DNA from: Sipunculus nudus
Taxonomy: Eukaryota > Annelida > Sipuncula > Golfingiida > Sipunculidae
NCBI GenBank assembly: GCA_026874595.1
Contig: CM049308.1
Location: 96,648,624 to 96,712,623, forward strand
Reading direction: 5' to 3'
Length of the DNA: 64,000 nt
Shown: piece after piece, positions 23,374-34,543 of the stretch
Numbering within the stretch: position 1 is the first letter of the stretch
How the letters are laid out: every line of letters starts with the position of its first letter
Made by a program: the position numbers and the translations under genes
The notes under the pieces: model-generated
The model's input: only the letters and a program-made list of their open reading frames with translations
What the model was told of the DNA's origin: nothing
Databases searched by the model: none

Positions 23374-23443
23374 TCAGCAAGCAAAAAAGTGTGCTGATTG
23401 GCAGGGCTGATCAGTTTTTCAAGTGCACTTTTCTGCTTGCTGA
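23374..23443 (+). ncRNA. miRNA-precursor-like hairpin candidate
   Basis: TCAGCAAGCAAAAAAGTG (23374-23391) pairs with CACTTTTCTGCTTGCTGA (23426-23443) with one mismatch. Pairing continues inward through two G-U pairs and a C-G pair, and the loop itself holds CTGAT...ATCAG. The total of about 70 nt with a stem over 20 bp has the size of an animal pre-miRNA. I do not recognise the arm sequence as a named miRNA. A short foldback repeat is the alternative. Confidence 0.35.
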
Positions 23444-23914
23444 ATCTGGACTACCGTCTTAATAATTAATTGACTTAGTTTTATTATTTAACAGATTAAA
23501 CTGTACCCTTTAAATAAGGCAGACATTCCTATAATGTGACCAGTCATGCTTCATGGTCACAGGAAGGCTCGCTTCAAGTGATAGGGGTCCAGCATGGTAG
23601 TCCATTTACACCAGTTTATCACTACACATTGAACATAGGGATTAGGAACGAACAGTGTGTTCTTAATGTTCTCAATTCTGCCCTATTTATGTGCAGTTAA
23701 CATGTACATGTAAGCAACCCCAGTCACTCAAATGAAGAACCGACCTTTGCAACTGTTGACATGGTTATCTTCCATATTCTCACATGATAAAGGTCAGCAT
23801 AGTGGCCTAAAGCTTGGTCATTATCACTGCTTCAAAGTTTGTGTTAGCATTATGTAACGCAGGTTCAGAACGCAACTGTGGAGGTCAGACCCCAGTCGTA
23901 CCAAGCAGATTACA

Positions 23915-25888
23915 TAGAGCCAATGATTTTCCGTGATCTCAGGAAATGGATGGAATTCGCGGAAAACGCATTTTGAAACGGAATTTGCAACTTGACAAGG
24001 AGCCTGGGTAACCTGGGAAAAAAATTGGAATTTTCTTCATTAAGTCGCGTGATATCAGCATTTCCAATTCCTCAGAGCTTTCAGGAAAAAGAATTGTTTA
24101 ATATTAGTTTGCAATAGTGACCTGCACCACATTTACTGTAAAAAAAAGGCCCCTGCGTTGGCCATCAAACATTGAATGAAACATGATTGAATGAAACAGG
24201 TGTCAGGTGTGACCAGCGAGTGGACCCTAAAAACATGTCATATGCCTGACCTTTAGGCCTATTAATATTCAGACACTCGACCCCTTACGATTCAGGGGAA
24301 TCCCCTACTTCCAAACGGCAATGCCCAGAACGCAGTGCGCCCGACTTTGTTATATATGCAAAATGTCAAAGGTCTGCCTTTTTGGGAAAATAATCACGAT
24401 GAATGCAAACTTTGTTCAGTTTAATCGAAACTTAAGCGGTATTCTAACTCATCTATATGCTTGCATCATAACTTGTCAAAAGGAATTGCATGGGGGGCAT
24501 TCTTCAATGCCTTCACCGCTAGAAAGCGATGGAGTCACGTGAACTTTTGTCAGAAGTACGAGTAGGTCCTTTGCATAATTTATGCGTTGACCTTAATTAA
24601 TATGCCCAAGAAAAAGCTCTCTGCTTTTTCTTGACAGTGCATTCACTTGTGCTCGTTTTCAAAATAAGCTCGCTTGTGTATTATATCGCCACGGTCAGTA
24701 TTATATGCCCGCGCTTGACATGTCACGGAGGAACTGGCACTTTCTTTTCACAGAAATATAAGTTATAACGCAAGTTTTTTGCGAAATCGTATTTAATTGA
24801 ATGAAACCTGGGTTTTGTTCACTTTGCAACAAATTGTATTTAACTTGATTCGACAGAACAATGTCGTGTCAATGTAAGTTAATATACTTTGACAGTTATA
24901 AACAGTCGATGAGATCGTTGATTGTGAAGTTTTATGATTCAGATTGGGAACGGCGTAACGCAAATGTCCAATTAAGATAGACAGAAGCCAGAAATTATGA
25001 GAGTAAATATAAAAAAAGAATTATGTTGTTTTATTCTTTTTTTTTCTATGGTAATTTTATTTAACTTTACACAACTTGTTACAAGACGTGCTACCACAAA
25101 TTTTATGAAGAACTGGCCAGTGTTGAGACTGCTACCCTGTACACGTGTACACGTGTACACCTGAGCACTCAAGCCTCTTATCAGCTCTTGTTGACTGCAT
25201 TTGATTTATTATCCTTGGCTGGGGGACTACTTGCTAATTCATGGAACATGTTTAACATGTGCAGGAATGCACCTACACGTAATAATTACGGTTGTAATAA
25301 TTACTTTTTAAATTATACCTGACATTTCAGAGGGTCAGAATTGGAAAACTAAATTAGAATGAGCAGATCAGAATACACTAAACAGTAAACAGTGGTAACC
25401 TGAATATCGCATTCTTGTCACAATGTAACATGTCACATTTAAAGATTATAAATGAACTGTATTTTTATCTTCTTTATGTTTTAATAAGAATAATGAATGA
25501 TCAGACTATACAATAATTATTCCTCTTACAGTCTCAGCTAAGGTACTGGTAATAAAATCTGCATTTGGCTTGAACTGCATTTTTAGTAATGAATGAAATT
25601 TTACATACACGATGATTTTCCCATTCCATTATATCTGTACACAGGAGTGTAAAAATGTATGTTACAAGTAACATTAAGACTTGAGTCAAGTCACTTGACA
25701 TATATTTATATCTTATATCTATATATATATATCTTTTTATATGATTTAAAAAAAACAGTAAAAGAAACCATCTTGTCAGCAAAAATTATGGATCTGGCTC
25801 CAAGGAATTTGAAATGGAATTGAAACGGAATTTAGTGATGAATGAAATGGAAAAGCCTTGTTTTTGAAACAGAAAATCATTGGCTCTA
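23915..25888. mobile_element. 2-kb TIR element, hAT-like
   Basis: The left end reads TAGAGCCAATGATTTTC and the right end is its exact complement (GAAAATCATTGGCTCTA). ATTACA lies directly outside both ends (23909-23914 and 25889-25894). If the element starts one base later, the flanks are GATTACAT and AATTACAT, 7 of 8 identical, which would fit the 8-bp duplications of hAT elements. TAGAG also fits the hAT end consensus YARNG. No transposase frame is present, so it is non-autonomous. Confidence 0.65.
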
Positions 25889-26133
25889 ATTACATACGTT
25901 ACACTCAAGGTCAGACCCCCATCACAGGAAGCACTCAATTAAAATAAATATATTGCATACTTTACTGATTCTGTGGAACTTTGTATTTGGAAAATCAGAC
26001 TATTACTGGCTGAGATACAGCAAAACCATCTATATATTTTAAGAAAGTAAAAGCCACATATATAATATTGATGTCTTAAGATTACTGTGTATAATTTGGT
26101 TTTCTGATGGTTTTTATTTCAGCTGGACCAAGG

Positions 26134-27261
26134 TGTCACCAGACAATAGGTGACAATATGTACGGTGTTTTGTATCATAGTTTAACGAAGTCTGTTCTCT
26201 ATTGATATTGACGTGAAGCGTCATCCTAAAGCGTTGACAGGTCTTGATTGTATATATATATTGTGTATTCTTGTATGAAATCCCATCGGCTATCAGCTGA
26301 TTTATCCGTGTCACGCATCGTGTGTGGGTGGCCATGGTGACGCTAACAGTCAAACTAGGTCACATATATCCTTATATGGGACACTTGAGAAATAAGCCAA
26401 TCAGAGAACCGGATTGCCGTACACAGTGAACAGGCGATTGTGACGTCAGACTTCAAGAAGAGACGCTGAATGTTGGTTCAGTTGGGTCTTGAAGCTTGAG
26501 GTGGCAGCACGCACGCACGGGAATAGGAACATTGAAACGCCAGGAACGGCATAGAAGCAAGCTTCTACATGAGGCAAGGACCCAGCTCATGAGAACTCAG
26601 CCGTGCTGCCGACAGAGCTTCGTATTGGCGATAAAGTGAAAGAGCGCTCGCCACCTGCCGGCCTATTTCAGCTTGACCTAGATACATAACCGCCGTAAGC
26701 CGTGAAACCATTGCTACACGAGCAAGGTCAAGGACTCTAAGCTCTACGTAAACAAAGAGCGCTATTGCATTCATGTGAACGTAAACCTACCCGGGTCGCT
26801 GACAAGCAAGATCAGCTGAAGATCGCTAAACTCAGAAAGACTAGATCTATATGGTGCTAACCATACGCTAGATTCTACACAAAACAGTAACCAGAGATCT
26901 CTGAAGGAACTGGACTTTATGGTTTTTTTATACAAACCATGGACTCAGTAAATATCCTGTAATTTTAATGTGAAGAACGGTCGTATTGACACATCAACGC
27001 ACACACTCACATTTGTGTCTCTGTAAGTATTGTCTTGAATTATATTTGTGAATTTAACCTGATGTCTCATAGTTTCTATTGATCTGGGTGTATGATTGTC
27101 TGGTATTTTAATACACGTCCTTAAAAGAACCTGGAAATGTCACCTGTAATGACCGGGATCTAATTTCTTGATGAGTGAAATCAAGTGGCGAGCGTAAACC
27201 CATCGTATGGTTTTATAGGATATATCCGTTGTAAAGTTTTCACGTTAAGTTAGGGGTGACA
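26134..27261 (+). repeat. 5' LTR of the Gmr1-like element
   Basis: 1128 bp, starting TGTCACC and ending GGTGACA (7-bp inverted ends). Compared base by base with 32628-33755 I find three substitutions and no indels. The 60-80-codon minus-strand ORFs inside each LTR are chance frames. Confidence 0.95.
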
Positions 27262-27984
27262 TTGTATGGCGAGCGTGCCAGGATATAATTAGCCTTAAAA
27301 AAAAAACTGGCTAATTACAGTAAGTTTCAGAAGTTTTGAACTGAGAAAACAGTACTGAAACCAGACATTCATATACTCAAACTAGAGTTGATCTGAATTA
27401 ATAATTGGAAATGACACCAAACTGATGTTGTAGTGTATACTTGCACAATGAAATTACCCCACTGTTAGGAGTTAATATTTATTCAGTGAGAATATTACCT
27501 GAAGCACAACATTGTTTCAAGATCGGCATATACCTTGTAGATTTGGCTAGAACACATGCATGTTTTGTGAGTAATGCTAGTTCAGTGATTCCTGGACATC
27601 ATTATTGGGTTGATATAAACCCAGATTAGAGTGAAAATTTTTGATGTTGTTAGATACGCCCTGGTATAATTTTTTCTACACTAGTTTGTGATTGGTCACG
27701 TGGTAGGGTCTCTTGACAGGTAAGTTTACCCCTCCCGATTGGCATGGTAATCATAGGTGCATGGTGTTTATTGATATCTTGATATCCATCCGTCCATCCG
27801 TCTGACCCTTCGTCCGACCTTCCGTCCGTTCGTCCGTATAAGTAGATTTTGATGCGTAGAGCTACCGTAGTGTTATTGTACGGATACCGCCGGTTCGTTA
27901 GGTTGGCTTTAACAGTACGTATTTACGGATTTTTAAGAGCGGATATTACTAGATACTGGAATCGTACTAGGTTAGAGTGTTACC
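27262..27984 (+). other. Leader and primer-binding site, Gmr1-like element
   Basis: Five bases after the LTR the sequence TGGCGAGCGTGCCAGG (27267-27282) begins with the TGG expected for tRNA priming and shares TGGCGAGC with the older element. The leader ends in a TCCG/TCCATCCG-rich stretch (27786-27840) just before gag. Confidence 0.7.
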
Positions 27985-29553
27985 ATGGAAACGTTAGAGT
28001 CACTTGTTAGATGCGGACAGGCCTTGGGGCTTAAGGACCAGGCTTTACAAGATTATGTTGAGGCTAGACGGCGTGCGGATGAGGAACGTGAGGAAAGAGC
28101 TAGGCAACGTGAAATAGAGAAGGAACAGCGGGAATTAGAGCGTGAGCAGCGGGAATTAGAGCGCGAGCGAGAGGCTAGAGCCCACGAATTAGAGGTTCTA
28201 AGGTTAAAGTCTGACTCTTGGGTTAAAGAAGAGAGAAGTAGGGATGTATTCCCGAAAATCCAGCTTCCACCTTTTGATGAGGCTCACGATCAGCTAGATG
28301 CGTTTCTTGAGCGATTTGAACGATTAGCTGTATGTCAAGGCTATGATAGGGAGAATTGGGCGTTACACCTGAGTCCGTTACTGCGGGGTAAGGCGCTAGG
28401 GACTTACACACAGTTATCGTTTAGTGAGGCCATGGATTACGATAAGTTAAAGATAGCCTTGTTAAAGCGATACCAAATGACCGAAGAGGGTTATCGACAC
28501 AAGTTTCGGACTTGTAGGCCTGAGCGAGGCGAAACGCCGAGTCAGTTTGCGGTGAGACTGAGTGGATACCTAGACCATTGGATAGGGATGGCAGGGGTCG
28601 GAGGTGACTACGACGGGGTAGTTAACCTGTTGATGTGTGAGCAGTTCGCAAACTGCTGTAGTAGGGATCTCTCTATGTTTTTGAAAGAGAGACGGTGTCG
28701 TGACTTTGATAGTATGGTAGACTTAGCCGAGAGTTATACAGAGGCTCACGGTGTACACAGCCTTACAGCAGGTCCTCGTTATGGCAATAATGTGCTGCGT
28801 CCAGCGCAACCGGTATCTCAGCCTAGAGAGAAGCGAGAGGTTGAGCGCAGTCCGGGCGGTCAGACATTTAAGCCATCAGGAGGCATCAGATGTTATTTAT
28901 GTAATGAACTGGGACATAAGGCGCGGGAATGTAAGACTAGTGCCCGGTCGAGGCCTAGGTCTTCCCCTCAAGTAGGGCGTGCTGCTGGCGATCAGCAGAG
29001 GTATAGGACTAATTTTAGCCCCCCGTATAACCCAAAACAGAAACCGGAGACTATGTCAATGGCAGTAGTCGAGGCCGAAACGGAGACAGTCGGTGCGGTG
29101 AAACCGGAAGTAGAGAGTCCGAGTCAGTCGTTAGGATTGGCTGCCCAGACAGAAGGCGGAATCTCGTTACCTGTGTGTGAAGGGCTGGTGAATGGTAAGT
29201 CAGCGAGGGTGCTGCGGGATTCGGGCTGTTCCTCGGCAGGAATACGTGAGTCGTACGTGGAGCCGAATCAGTTCACCGGACACCAGGTCGAGTGTAGGTT
29301 GTTCGACGGGTCTGTAAGACAATTTCCTACGGCTAGGATTAATGTGGACTGTGCGTACTTTGTCGGTACTATCGAGGCAATGGTGGTCGGGGATGCTGTA
29401 TGTGATTTAGCGCTTGGTAACGTAGCAGGAGCGCGTGATCCGTATGATCCGGACCCGACGTGGAAGTCTGAGAGGTCCTCAGGCATAGTGTGTGACGGTG
29501 TAGAGTCACAAAAGGAGGTGTCGTCCGCGGTGGAGACACGGAGCGCTGCATGA
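27985..29553 (+). CDS. Gag-protease of the Gmr1-like element
   Basis: A 522-codon intact frame with an excellent start context (ACCATGG). Residues about 25-75 are a charged Glu/Arg-rich coiled coil. Residues about 85-250 look like a capsid domain (FPKIQLPPFDEAHDQLDAFL, then LLRGKALGTYTQL, then RHKFRTCRPERGE), close to the SCAN-like capsid of Gmr1-type elements. An intact CCHC knuckle lies at 303-316 (CYLCNELGHKAREC) for RNA packaging. An Asp-Ser-Gly protease site sits at D412 (LRDSGCSS), a DSG variant of retropepsin DTG. The frame ends at TGA 29551-29553 and the next 331 codons in the same frame are integrase. A C-to-T change in a CGA codon would explain the stop; programmed readthrough is the alternative. 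Confidence 0.9.
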   Translation: METLESLVRCGQALGLKDQALQDYVEARRRADEEREERARQREIEKEQRELEREQRELEREREARAHELEVLRLKSDSWVKEERSRDVFPKIQLPPFDEAHDQLDAFLERFERLAVCQGYDRENWALHLSPLLRGKALGTYTQLSFSEAMDYDKLKIALLKRYQMTEEGYRHKFRTCRPERGETPSQFAVRLSGYLDHWIGMAGVGGDYDGVVNLLMCEQFANCCSRDLSMFLKERRCRDFDSMVDLAESYTEAHGVHSLTAGPRYGNNVLRPAQPVSQPREKREVERSPGGQTFKPSGGIRCYLCNELGHKARECKTSARSRPRSSPQVGRAAGDQQRYRTNFSPPYNPKQKPETMSMAVVEAETETVGAVKPEVESPSQSLGLAAQTEGGISLPVCEGLVNGKSARVLRDSGCSSAGIRESYVEPNQFTGHQVECRLFDGSVRQFPTARINVDCAYFVGTIEAMVVGDAVCDLALGNVAGARDPYDPDPTWKSERSSGIVCDGVESQKEVSSAVETRSAA

Positions 29554-30549
29554 GAGAAACAGATACCGACGCGTAGCTTGAATGTTGCAAGCCCAGTTGC
29601 CGATGTGAGTCCGGCCGAATTTTTGAAGGCGCAGGAGGAGGATGGGTCTTTAGCGCCGTATTGGAGGCTAGCTAGAGAGGCTAGAAATGATAGTCCATTT
29701 AGAATTGAGGACGGATATTTAGTTCGGGTTGTGAGTGATAAACGGGGAGATCAAGATGGATCTCGAGTGGTGGTACCTCAGACGTTACGGTACGACGTAA
29801 TGAGGATGGGCCACGAAGCGGTTATGGCGGGCCATCAGGGCATAGACAAAACGCACGACCGCGTGAGAACTCAGTTTTTCTGGAAAGGGATGTATAATGA
29901 CATTGCTGAGTTTTGCAAGTCCTGTCCCATTTGCCAGAAAACCATACCGAAAGGCAAGGTGCCTGGAGCTACGTTAGGCCAGATGCCATTAATTGATGAG
30001 CCCTGGCGTAGAATTTCGATGGATCTGGTTGGGCCGATCCATCCAGCGTCTGAGAGAGGTCACAGGTATATTCTGACCGTTATGGATTATGCCACTAGAT
30101 ATCCGGAGGCTGTTGCTTTAAAGAACATAGATACAGTCTCTGTGGCTGATGCGCTAGTTGATATTTATGCGCGGTTAGGAGTGCCGTCAGAGGTGCTTAC
30201 TGACATGGGAACACAATTTACGTCAGACCTCATGCGAGAAGTTAGCCGTGTTTTGTCTGTAAGACAGCTCACCACTACTCCTTACCATCCTATGTGCAAC
30301 GGAATGGTGGAGAGATTCAATGGAACGTTAAAGTTAATGTTGAAACGGATGTGCGAGGAAAGACCGCGAGATTGGGATCGGTACCTCAGCGCCGTGCTTT
30401 TTGCGTACCGAGAAGCGCCACATGAGAGCACAGGGTTCTCACCCTTTGAGTTGCTCTATGGTAGGATCGTTAGAGGACCGATGCGGATTCTAAGGGATCT
30501 GTGGACCAAGCGAGATACTAGCGTCGAGACTAAAACCACGTACCAATAA
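29554..30549 (+). pseudogene. Integrase of the Gmr1-like element
   Basis: Same frame as gag-protease, after the TGA. Numbering from Leu 29578, the zinc-binding part has H79, H86, C116 and C119 (CPICQ). The catalytic triad is D149 (SMDLVGP), D209 (LTDMGTQF) and E245 (MVERFNG), with exactly 35 residues between the last two, the normal gypsy spacing. It inserts the cDNA into the genome. It has no Met start and must be made as part of a gag-pol fusion. An in-frame TAA (30547-30549) cuts off the C-terminal domain, which continues in the same frame. Lying upstream of RT, it is the key oddity of this element. Confidence 0.9.
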
Positions 30550-31233
30550 GTCCTGGACCTACAAGACAAACTAAGCGACACATGCGCGTTAGCTAGAGAG
30601 GCGTTGAACAAATCAGCGAACAGACATAAACTGTTATATGATAGAGGTAAATGCACGCGCAGGTTTGAGGCCGGAGACGAAGTTTTGTTGTTACTCCTGA
30701 CGGAGCGGAACAAATTAATGGTACAGTGGAAAGGCCCCTATACTATTGTAAACAGGGTTGGGGACTTAGACTATCGGATTAAGGTTGGCGATAAGGTTAA
30801 AACCTTCCACGTGAATATGCTGAAACGGTACCATGCTAGAAACGAGCCCCAGCATATTCTGGCAGCGGTAGCCAAGGGCGCACCTGATTCTATACATGAT
30901 CCTGACAGTGTAGACGGGGAAACAGAGCCTCCCGTGTTCGGAGAGTTAAACCCAGAAGGGATTGATGAGGATGCCCACATGTCGTTACCGTCGTATGCGC
31001 GCCGCCAGACTGAGCGAGATGTTCAGGTAAATGCTGACCTAGGCAAGTGTCAGCGCCGTGAAATACTCAGTCTGCTTAGGCAATATGGGGATGTATTCAC
31101 AGATGTACCCAAGCTTACCAATGTTGTAGAATGTAGCATTAAACTCTCATCTGATGTACCTGTGAAAACTAGGCCCTATAGGGTGCCTTTTGAACTGCGA
31201 GAGACAATGCGAACAGAAATCCAGGAAATGTAA
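30550..31233 (+). pseudogene. Integrase tail joined to start of RT
   Basis: Open from after the TAA. The first part is the integrase C-terminal region with a GPY/F-type motif (MVQWKGPYTIV, about 30718-30750) and FHVNMLKRYH. After an acidic linker the RT begins (QYGDVFTDVP, TRPYRVPFELR). One polypeptide therefore runs from integrase into RT, which shows the domain order is real and not caused by a rearrangement between two frames. It ends at TAA 31231-31233, where a one-base deletion would account for the frame change. Confidence 0.85.
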
Positions 31234-31958
31234 ACTTAGGCATTATTGAACAGTCAGATTCTAGCTATGCGTCCCCCTGTATCCTGCTTAGGAAACCTGA
31301 CGGTAAGACAAGATTCGTGATAGACTACCGAAAGCTGAACCAATCAGTCGTGTTCGATCCTGAACCCATGCCGGATCCAGAAACACTTTTTGTCGAAGTC
31401 GCGAAAAGCCAGTATTTTACAAAGCTTGACCTGACGAAAGGTTACTGGCAGATCCCTGTTTCTGAGGAATCCAGGGATAAGACGGCCTTTGTTACACCCG
31501 ATGGCCATTACCAATTTAGGGTTATGCCATTCGGCCTGGTAACTGCCGGAGCGGTTTTCACCCGCATGATGCGGAAAATGTTCAGCGACATGCCGAATGT
31601 AGTATGTTATGTAGATGACGTGTTAATACACGCAGAGACTTGGGACGAGCACTTAAGAACTCTTAGAGAAGTGCTAGTTAGACTAGAATGTGCAAACTTA
31701 GCAGCTAAACCAGCTAAAACCTTCATAGGCTACCAGAGCCTAGAGTTTTTGGGACACCTTGTAGGCACGGGCAACTTGGCCACTAATCCGGTTTTGCTCA
31801 AGAGAATACAGAGCACTGATAGACCTAAGACAAAGAAGGCTTTGCGAGCATTCCTAGGTCTTACAGGGTACTATCGAAAATTCGTGCCAAACTATGCGGA
31901 AATAGCGGTGCCCTTGACTGATCTAACGCGTAAAGGTCAACCTAACAAACTAGACTGA
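31233..31958 (+). pseudogene. Reverse transcriptase of the Gmr1-like element
   Basis: Continues RT in the next frame from 31233. Visible motifs: LRKPDGKTRFVIDYRKLNQ, YFTKLDLTKGYWQIP, FRVMPFGLV, and the catalytic YVDD at 31608-31619, then FLGHLVG and RAFLGLTGYYRKFVPNYAEI. All polymerase core residues are present. It copies element RNA into DNA. The frame breaks at 31956, where TGAAAAACCC probably lacks two bases, and RNase H carries on in the next frame. Confidence 0.9.
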
Positions 31959-32418
31959 AAAACCCGTACACGAGAACGCGTACTGTTCTCTAAAGGCTAA
32001 ACTGTCAGACCCTCCCATACTGAAACTACCTGATTTCAGTAAACGATTTTATTTGAAATGTGATGCATCTGATGTGGGTATTGGCTGTATCCTGATGCAA
32101 AGACACGAGGGGATCATGCACCCAGTAGCTTATGCCAGTCGTAAACTATTGCCCAGGGAGAGAAATTACTCCACCATCGAGAAAGAGTCATTAGCAATTG
32201 TATGGTCTGTACAGAAATTTGAGATGTACCTGGCTTGTAGACCGTTCACCATTCAGACCGACCACAAACCATTAAAGTGTATTAGCAAATCAAAATGTGC
32301 TAATAAGAGAGTAATGAGATGGGCACTGGTTCTACAAGAGTTTAGATTTGATATTGAAGCAGTGTCAGGTAAACTAAACCATGGACCTGATTTTCTTAGC
32401 AGACTGCCTGAGTGTTAG
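31959..32418 (+). pseudogene. RNase H of the Gmr1-like element
   Basis: Open in the new frame from about 31958. Likely catalytic acids lie in KCDASDVG, STIEKES, IQTDHKP and GPDFLSR, giving the D-E-D-D set. It ends at TAG 32416-32418 after RLPEC. No integrase follows: only a short 3' tail (32419-32612) and the polypurine tract come before the LTR. This confirms that integrase is absent from its usual place. Confidence 0.9.
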
Positions 32419-32612
32419 GATGTAAAGAGCTTAATGTCTAGCCAGGTAAGTCTAAACATGTACAGGATTTTGCCCTGTGTCATAGACCGTGGGCATGTAC
32501 TAATGACAACTTGTTACATGACTTTTATGTATTGCTATATGTAAATATGTTTAGCTGGACCCTGTGAGATAGAACGATACGATGTATCGAGAAAATACCA
32601 TGTATTTTCTTT

Positions 32613-32627
32613 AAAAGGAGGGGGTGA
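32613..32627 (+). other. Polypurine tract of the Gmr1-like element
   Basis: AAAAGGAGGGGGTGA directly before the 3' LTR. This purine run resists RNase H and primes plus-strand DNA synthesis. Confidence 0.85.
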
Positions 32628-33755
32628 TGTCACCAGACAATAGGTGACAATATGTACGGTGTTTTGTATCATAGTTTAACGAAGTCTGTTCTCTATTGAT
32701 ATTGACGTGAAGGGTCATCCTAAAGCGTTGACAGGTCTTGATTGTATATATATATTGTGTATTCTTGTATGAAATCCCATCGGCTATCAGCTGATTTATC
32801 CGTGTCACGCATCGTGTGTGGGTCGCCATGGTGATGCTAACAGTCAAACTAGGTCACATATATCCTTATATGGGACACTTGAGAAATAAGCCAATCAGAG
32901 AACCGGATTGCCGTACACAGTGAACAGGCGATTGTGACGTCAGACTTCAAGAAGAGACGCTGAATGTTGGTTCAGTTGGGTCTTGAAGCTTGAGGTGGCA
33001 GCACGCACGCACGGGAATAGGAACATTGAAACGCCAGGAACGGCATAGAAGCAAGCTTCTACATGAGGCAAGGACCCAGCTCATGAGAACTCAGCCGTGC
33101 TGCCGACAGAGCTTCGTATTGGCGATAAAGTGAAAGAGCGCTCGCCACCTGCCGGCCTATTTCAGCTTGACCTAGATACATAACCGCCGTAAGCCGTGAA
33201 ACCATTGCTACACGAGCAAGGTCAAGGACTCTAAGCTCTACGTAAACAAAGAGCGCTATTGCATTCATGTGAACGTAAACCTACCCGGGTCGCTGACAAG
33301 CAAGATCAGCTGAAGATCGCTAAACTCAGAAAGACTAGATCTATATGGTGCTAACCATACGCTAGATTCTACACAAAACAGTAACCAGAGATCTCTGAAG
33401 GAACTGGACTTTATGGTTTTTTTATACAAACCATGGACTCAGTAAATATCCTGTAATTTTAATGTGAAGAACGGTCGTATTGACACATCAACGCACACAC
33501 TCACATTTGTGTCTCTGTAAGTATTGTCTTGAATTATATTTGTGAATTTAACCTGATGTCTCATAGTTTCTATTGATCTGGGTGTATGATTGTCTGGTAT
33601 TTTAATACACGTCCTTAAAAGAACCTGGAAATGTCACCTGTAATGACCGGGATCTAATTTCTTGATGAGTGAAATCAAGTGGCGAGCGTAAACCCATCGT
33701 ATGGTTTTATAGGATATATCCGTTGTAAAGTTTTCACGTTAAGTTAGGGGTGACA
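32628..33755 (+). repeat. 3' LTR of the Gmr1-like element
   Basis: 1128 bp, three substitutions from the 5' LTR: C/G near 26219/32713, G/C near 26330/32824 and C/T near 26341/32835. Identical in length. Confidence 0.95.
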
Positions 33756-33760
33756 CAAGG

Positions 33761-33920
33761 TTTGTCAAGTATTTCCCAGTGTGGTATATACCAGGCGGTA
33801 ATTACCAATATTTACCGTCATTGGAAAAACTTTAAAGTCGGAAAATGGGACAAAACCCTAATAATCTTATCCATGGGATGACTAGCAGATATCTGAATGA
33901 ATTAAAAGGCAATTTCATGA

Positions 33921-33994
<74 letters not shown>

Positions 33995-34129
33995 TATTGT
34001 TATTATTAACAAATGTACCAAATTCACTTAACCAAGATCTGAAGATTTATTTTGTTTTCGTCAATAAATAACACCCTTTCTTACAAATTTGAAATGGGGG
34101 AATAACAACAAATTAAAGAGCCCTCATAA

Positions 34130-34176
<47 letters not shown>

Positions 34177-34543
34177 TATGTATACACCAAGGCAACACAA
34201 TTGCACTCAGAAGGAAAAAGGACCCTACAGACACTAGCAGACCCAATCAGATGTTGGAATGTAACCTCAGTTTATTACTACCTAGAAGTCTGTAACTAAA
34301 AACCTGGGAAGTTCCATAAAAAATCTCCTTCAGTACCTGAAATAAGGTCACTGTGACCTATATCCTCCGAGCTATGGGGCTTGTAAGTACCCCCCAGAAA
34401 AATAAAAAATTTGATACTTTATAATTAATGCATGATATGTCATGAAACTTGCCTTGAATATTGACAATGACTAGTTTTGTCAGTTCATTAAAGGTGGTGG
34501 TGCCAACTGTATTTTTTCTTTTTTTTTAACATATATTTTTCAA
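33761..34543. repeat. Flank with two long (TA)n runs
   Basis: TA runs at about 33923-33991 and 34135-34172, with unassigned sequence between and after. No gene. Confidence 0.85.

Larger units (their letters stand above)
26134..33755 (+). mobile_element. Gmr1-like Ty3/gypsy retrotransposon, very young
   Basis: A complete 7622-bp element with CAAGG directly outside both ends (26129-26133 and 33756-33760), a perfect 5-bp target duplication. It has 1128-bp LTRs, a TGG primer site, gag with protease, then integrase, then RT and RNase H, then a polypurine tract. Integrase ahead of RT is the Ty1/copia order, but the RT (YVDD), RNase H and integrase (GPY/F-like tail) read as Ty3/gypsy. That combination defines the Gmr1-like group. 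Gag also has a capsid region like the one from which the vertebrate SCAN domain arose. The LTRs differ at three positions only, yet the coding region has two in-frame stops and two frame changes. Confidence 0.9.

Noticed and set aside
26114-33268. Identical 60-80-codon minus-strand ORFs in both LTRs
   Set aside because: They are identical only because the LTRs are near-identical copies. No domain is present.
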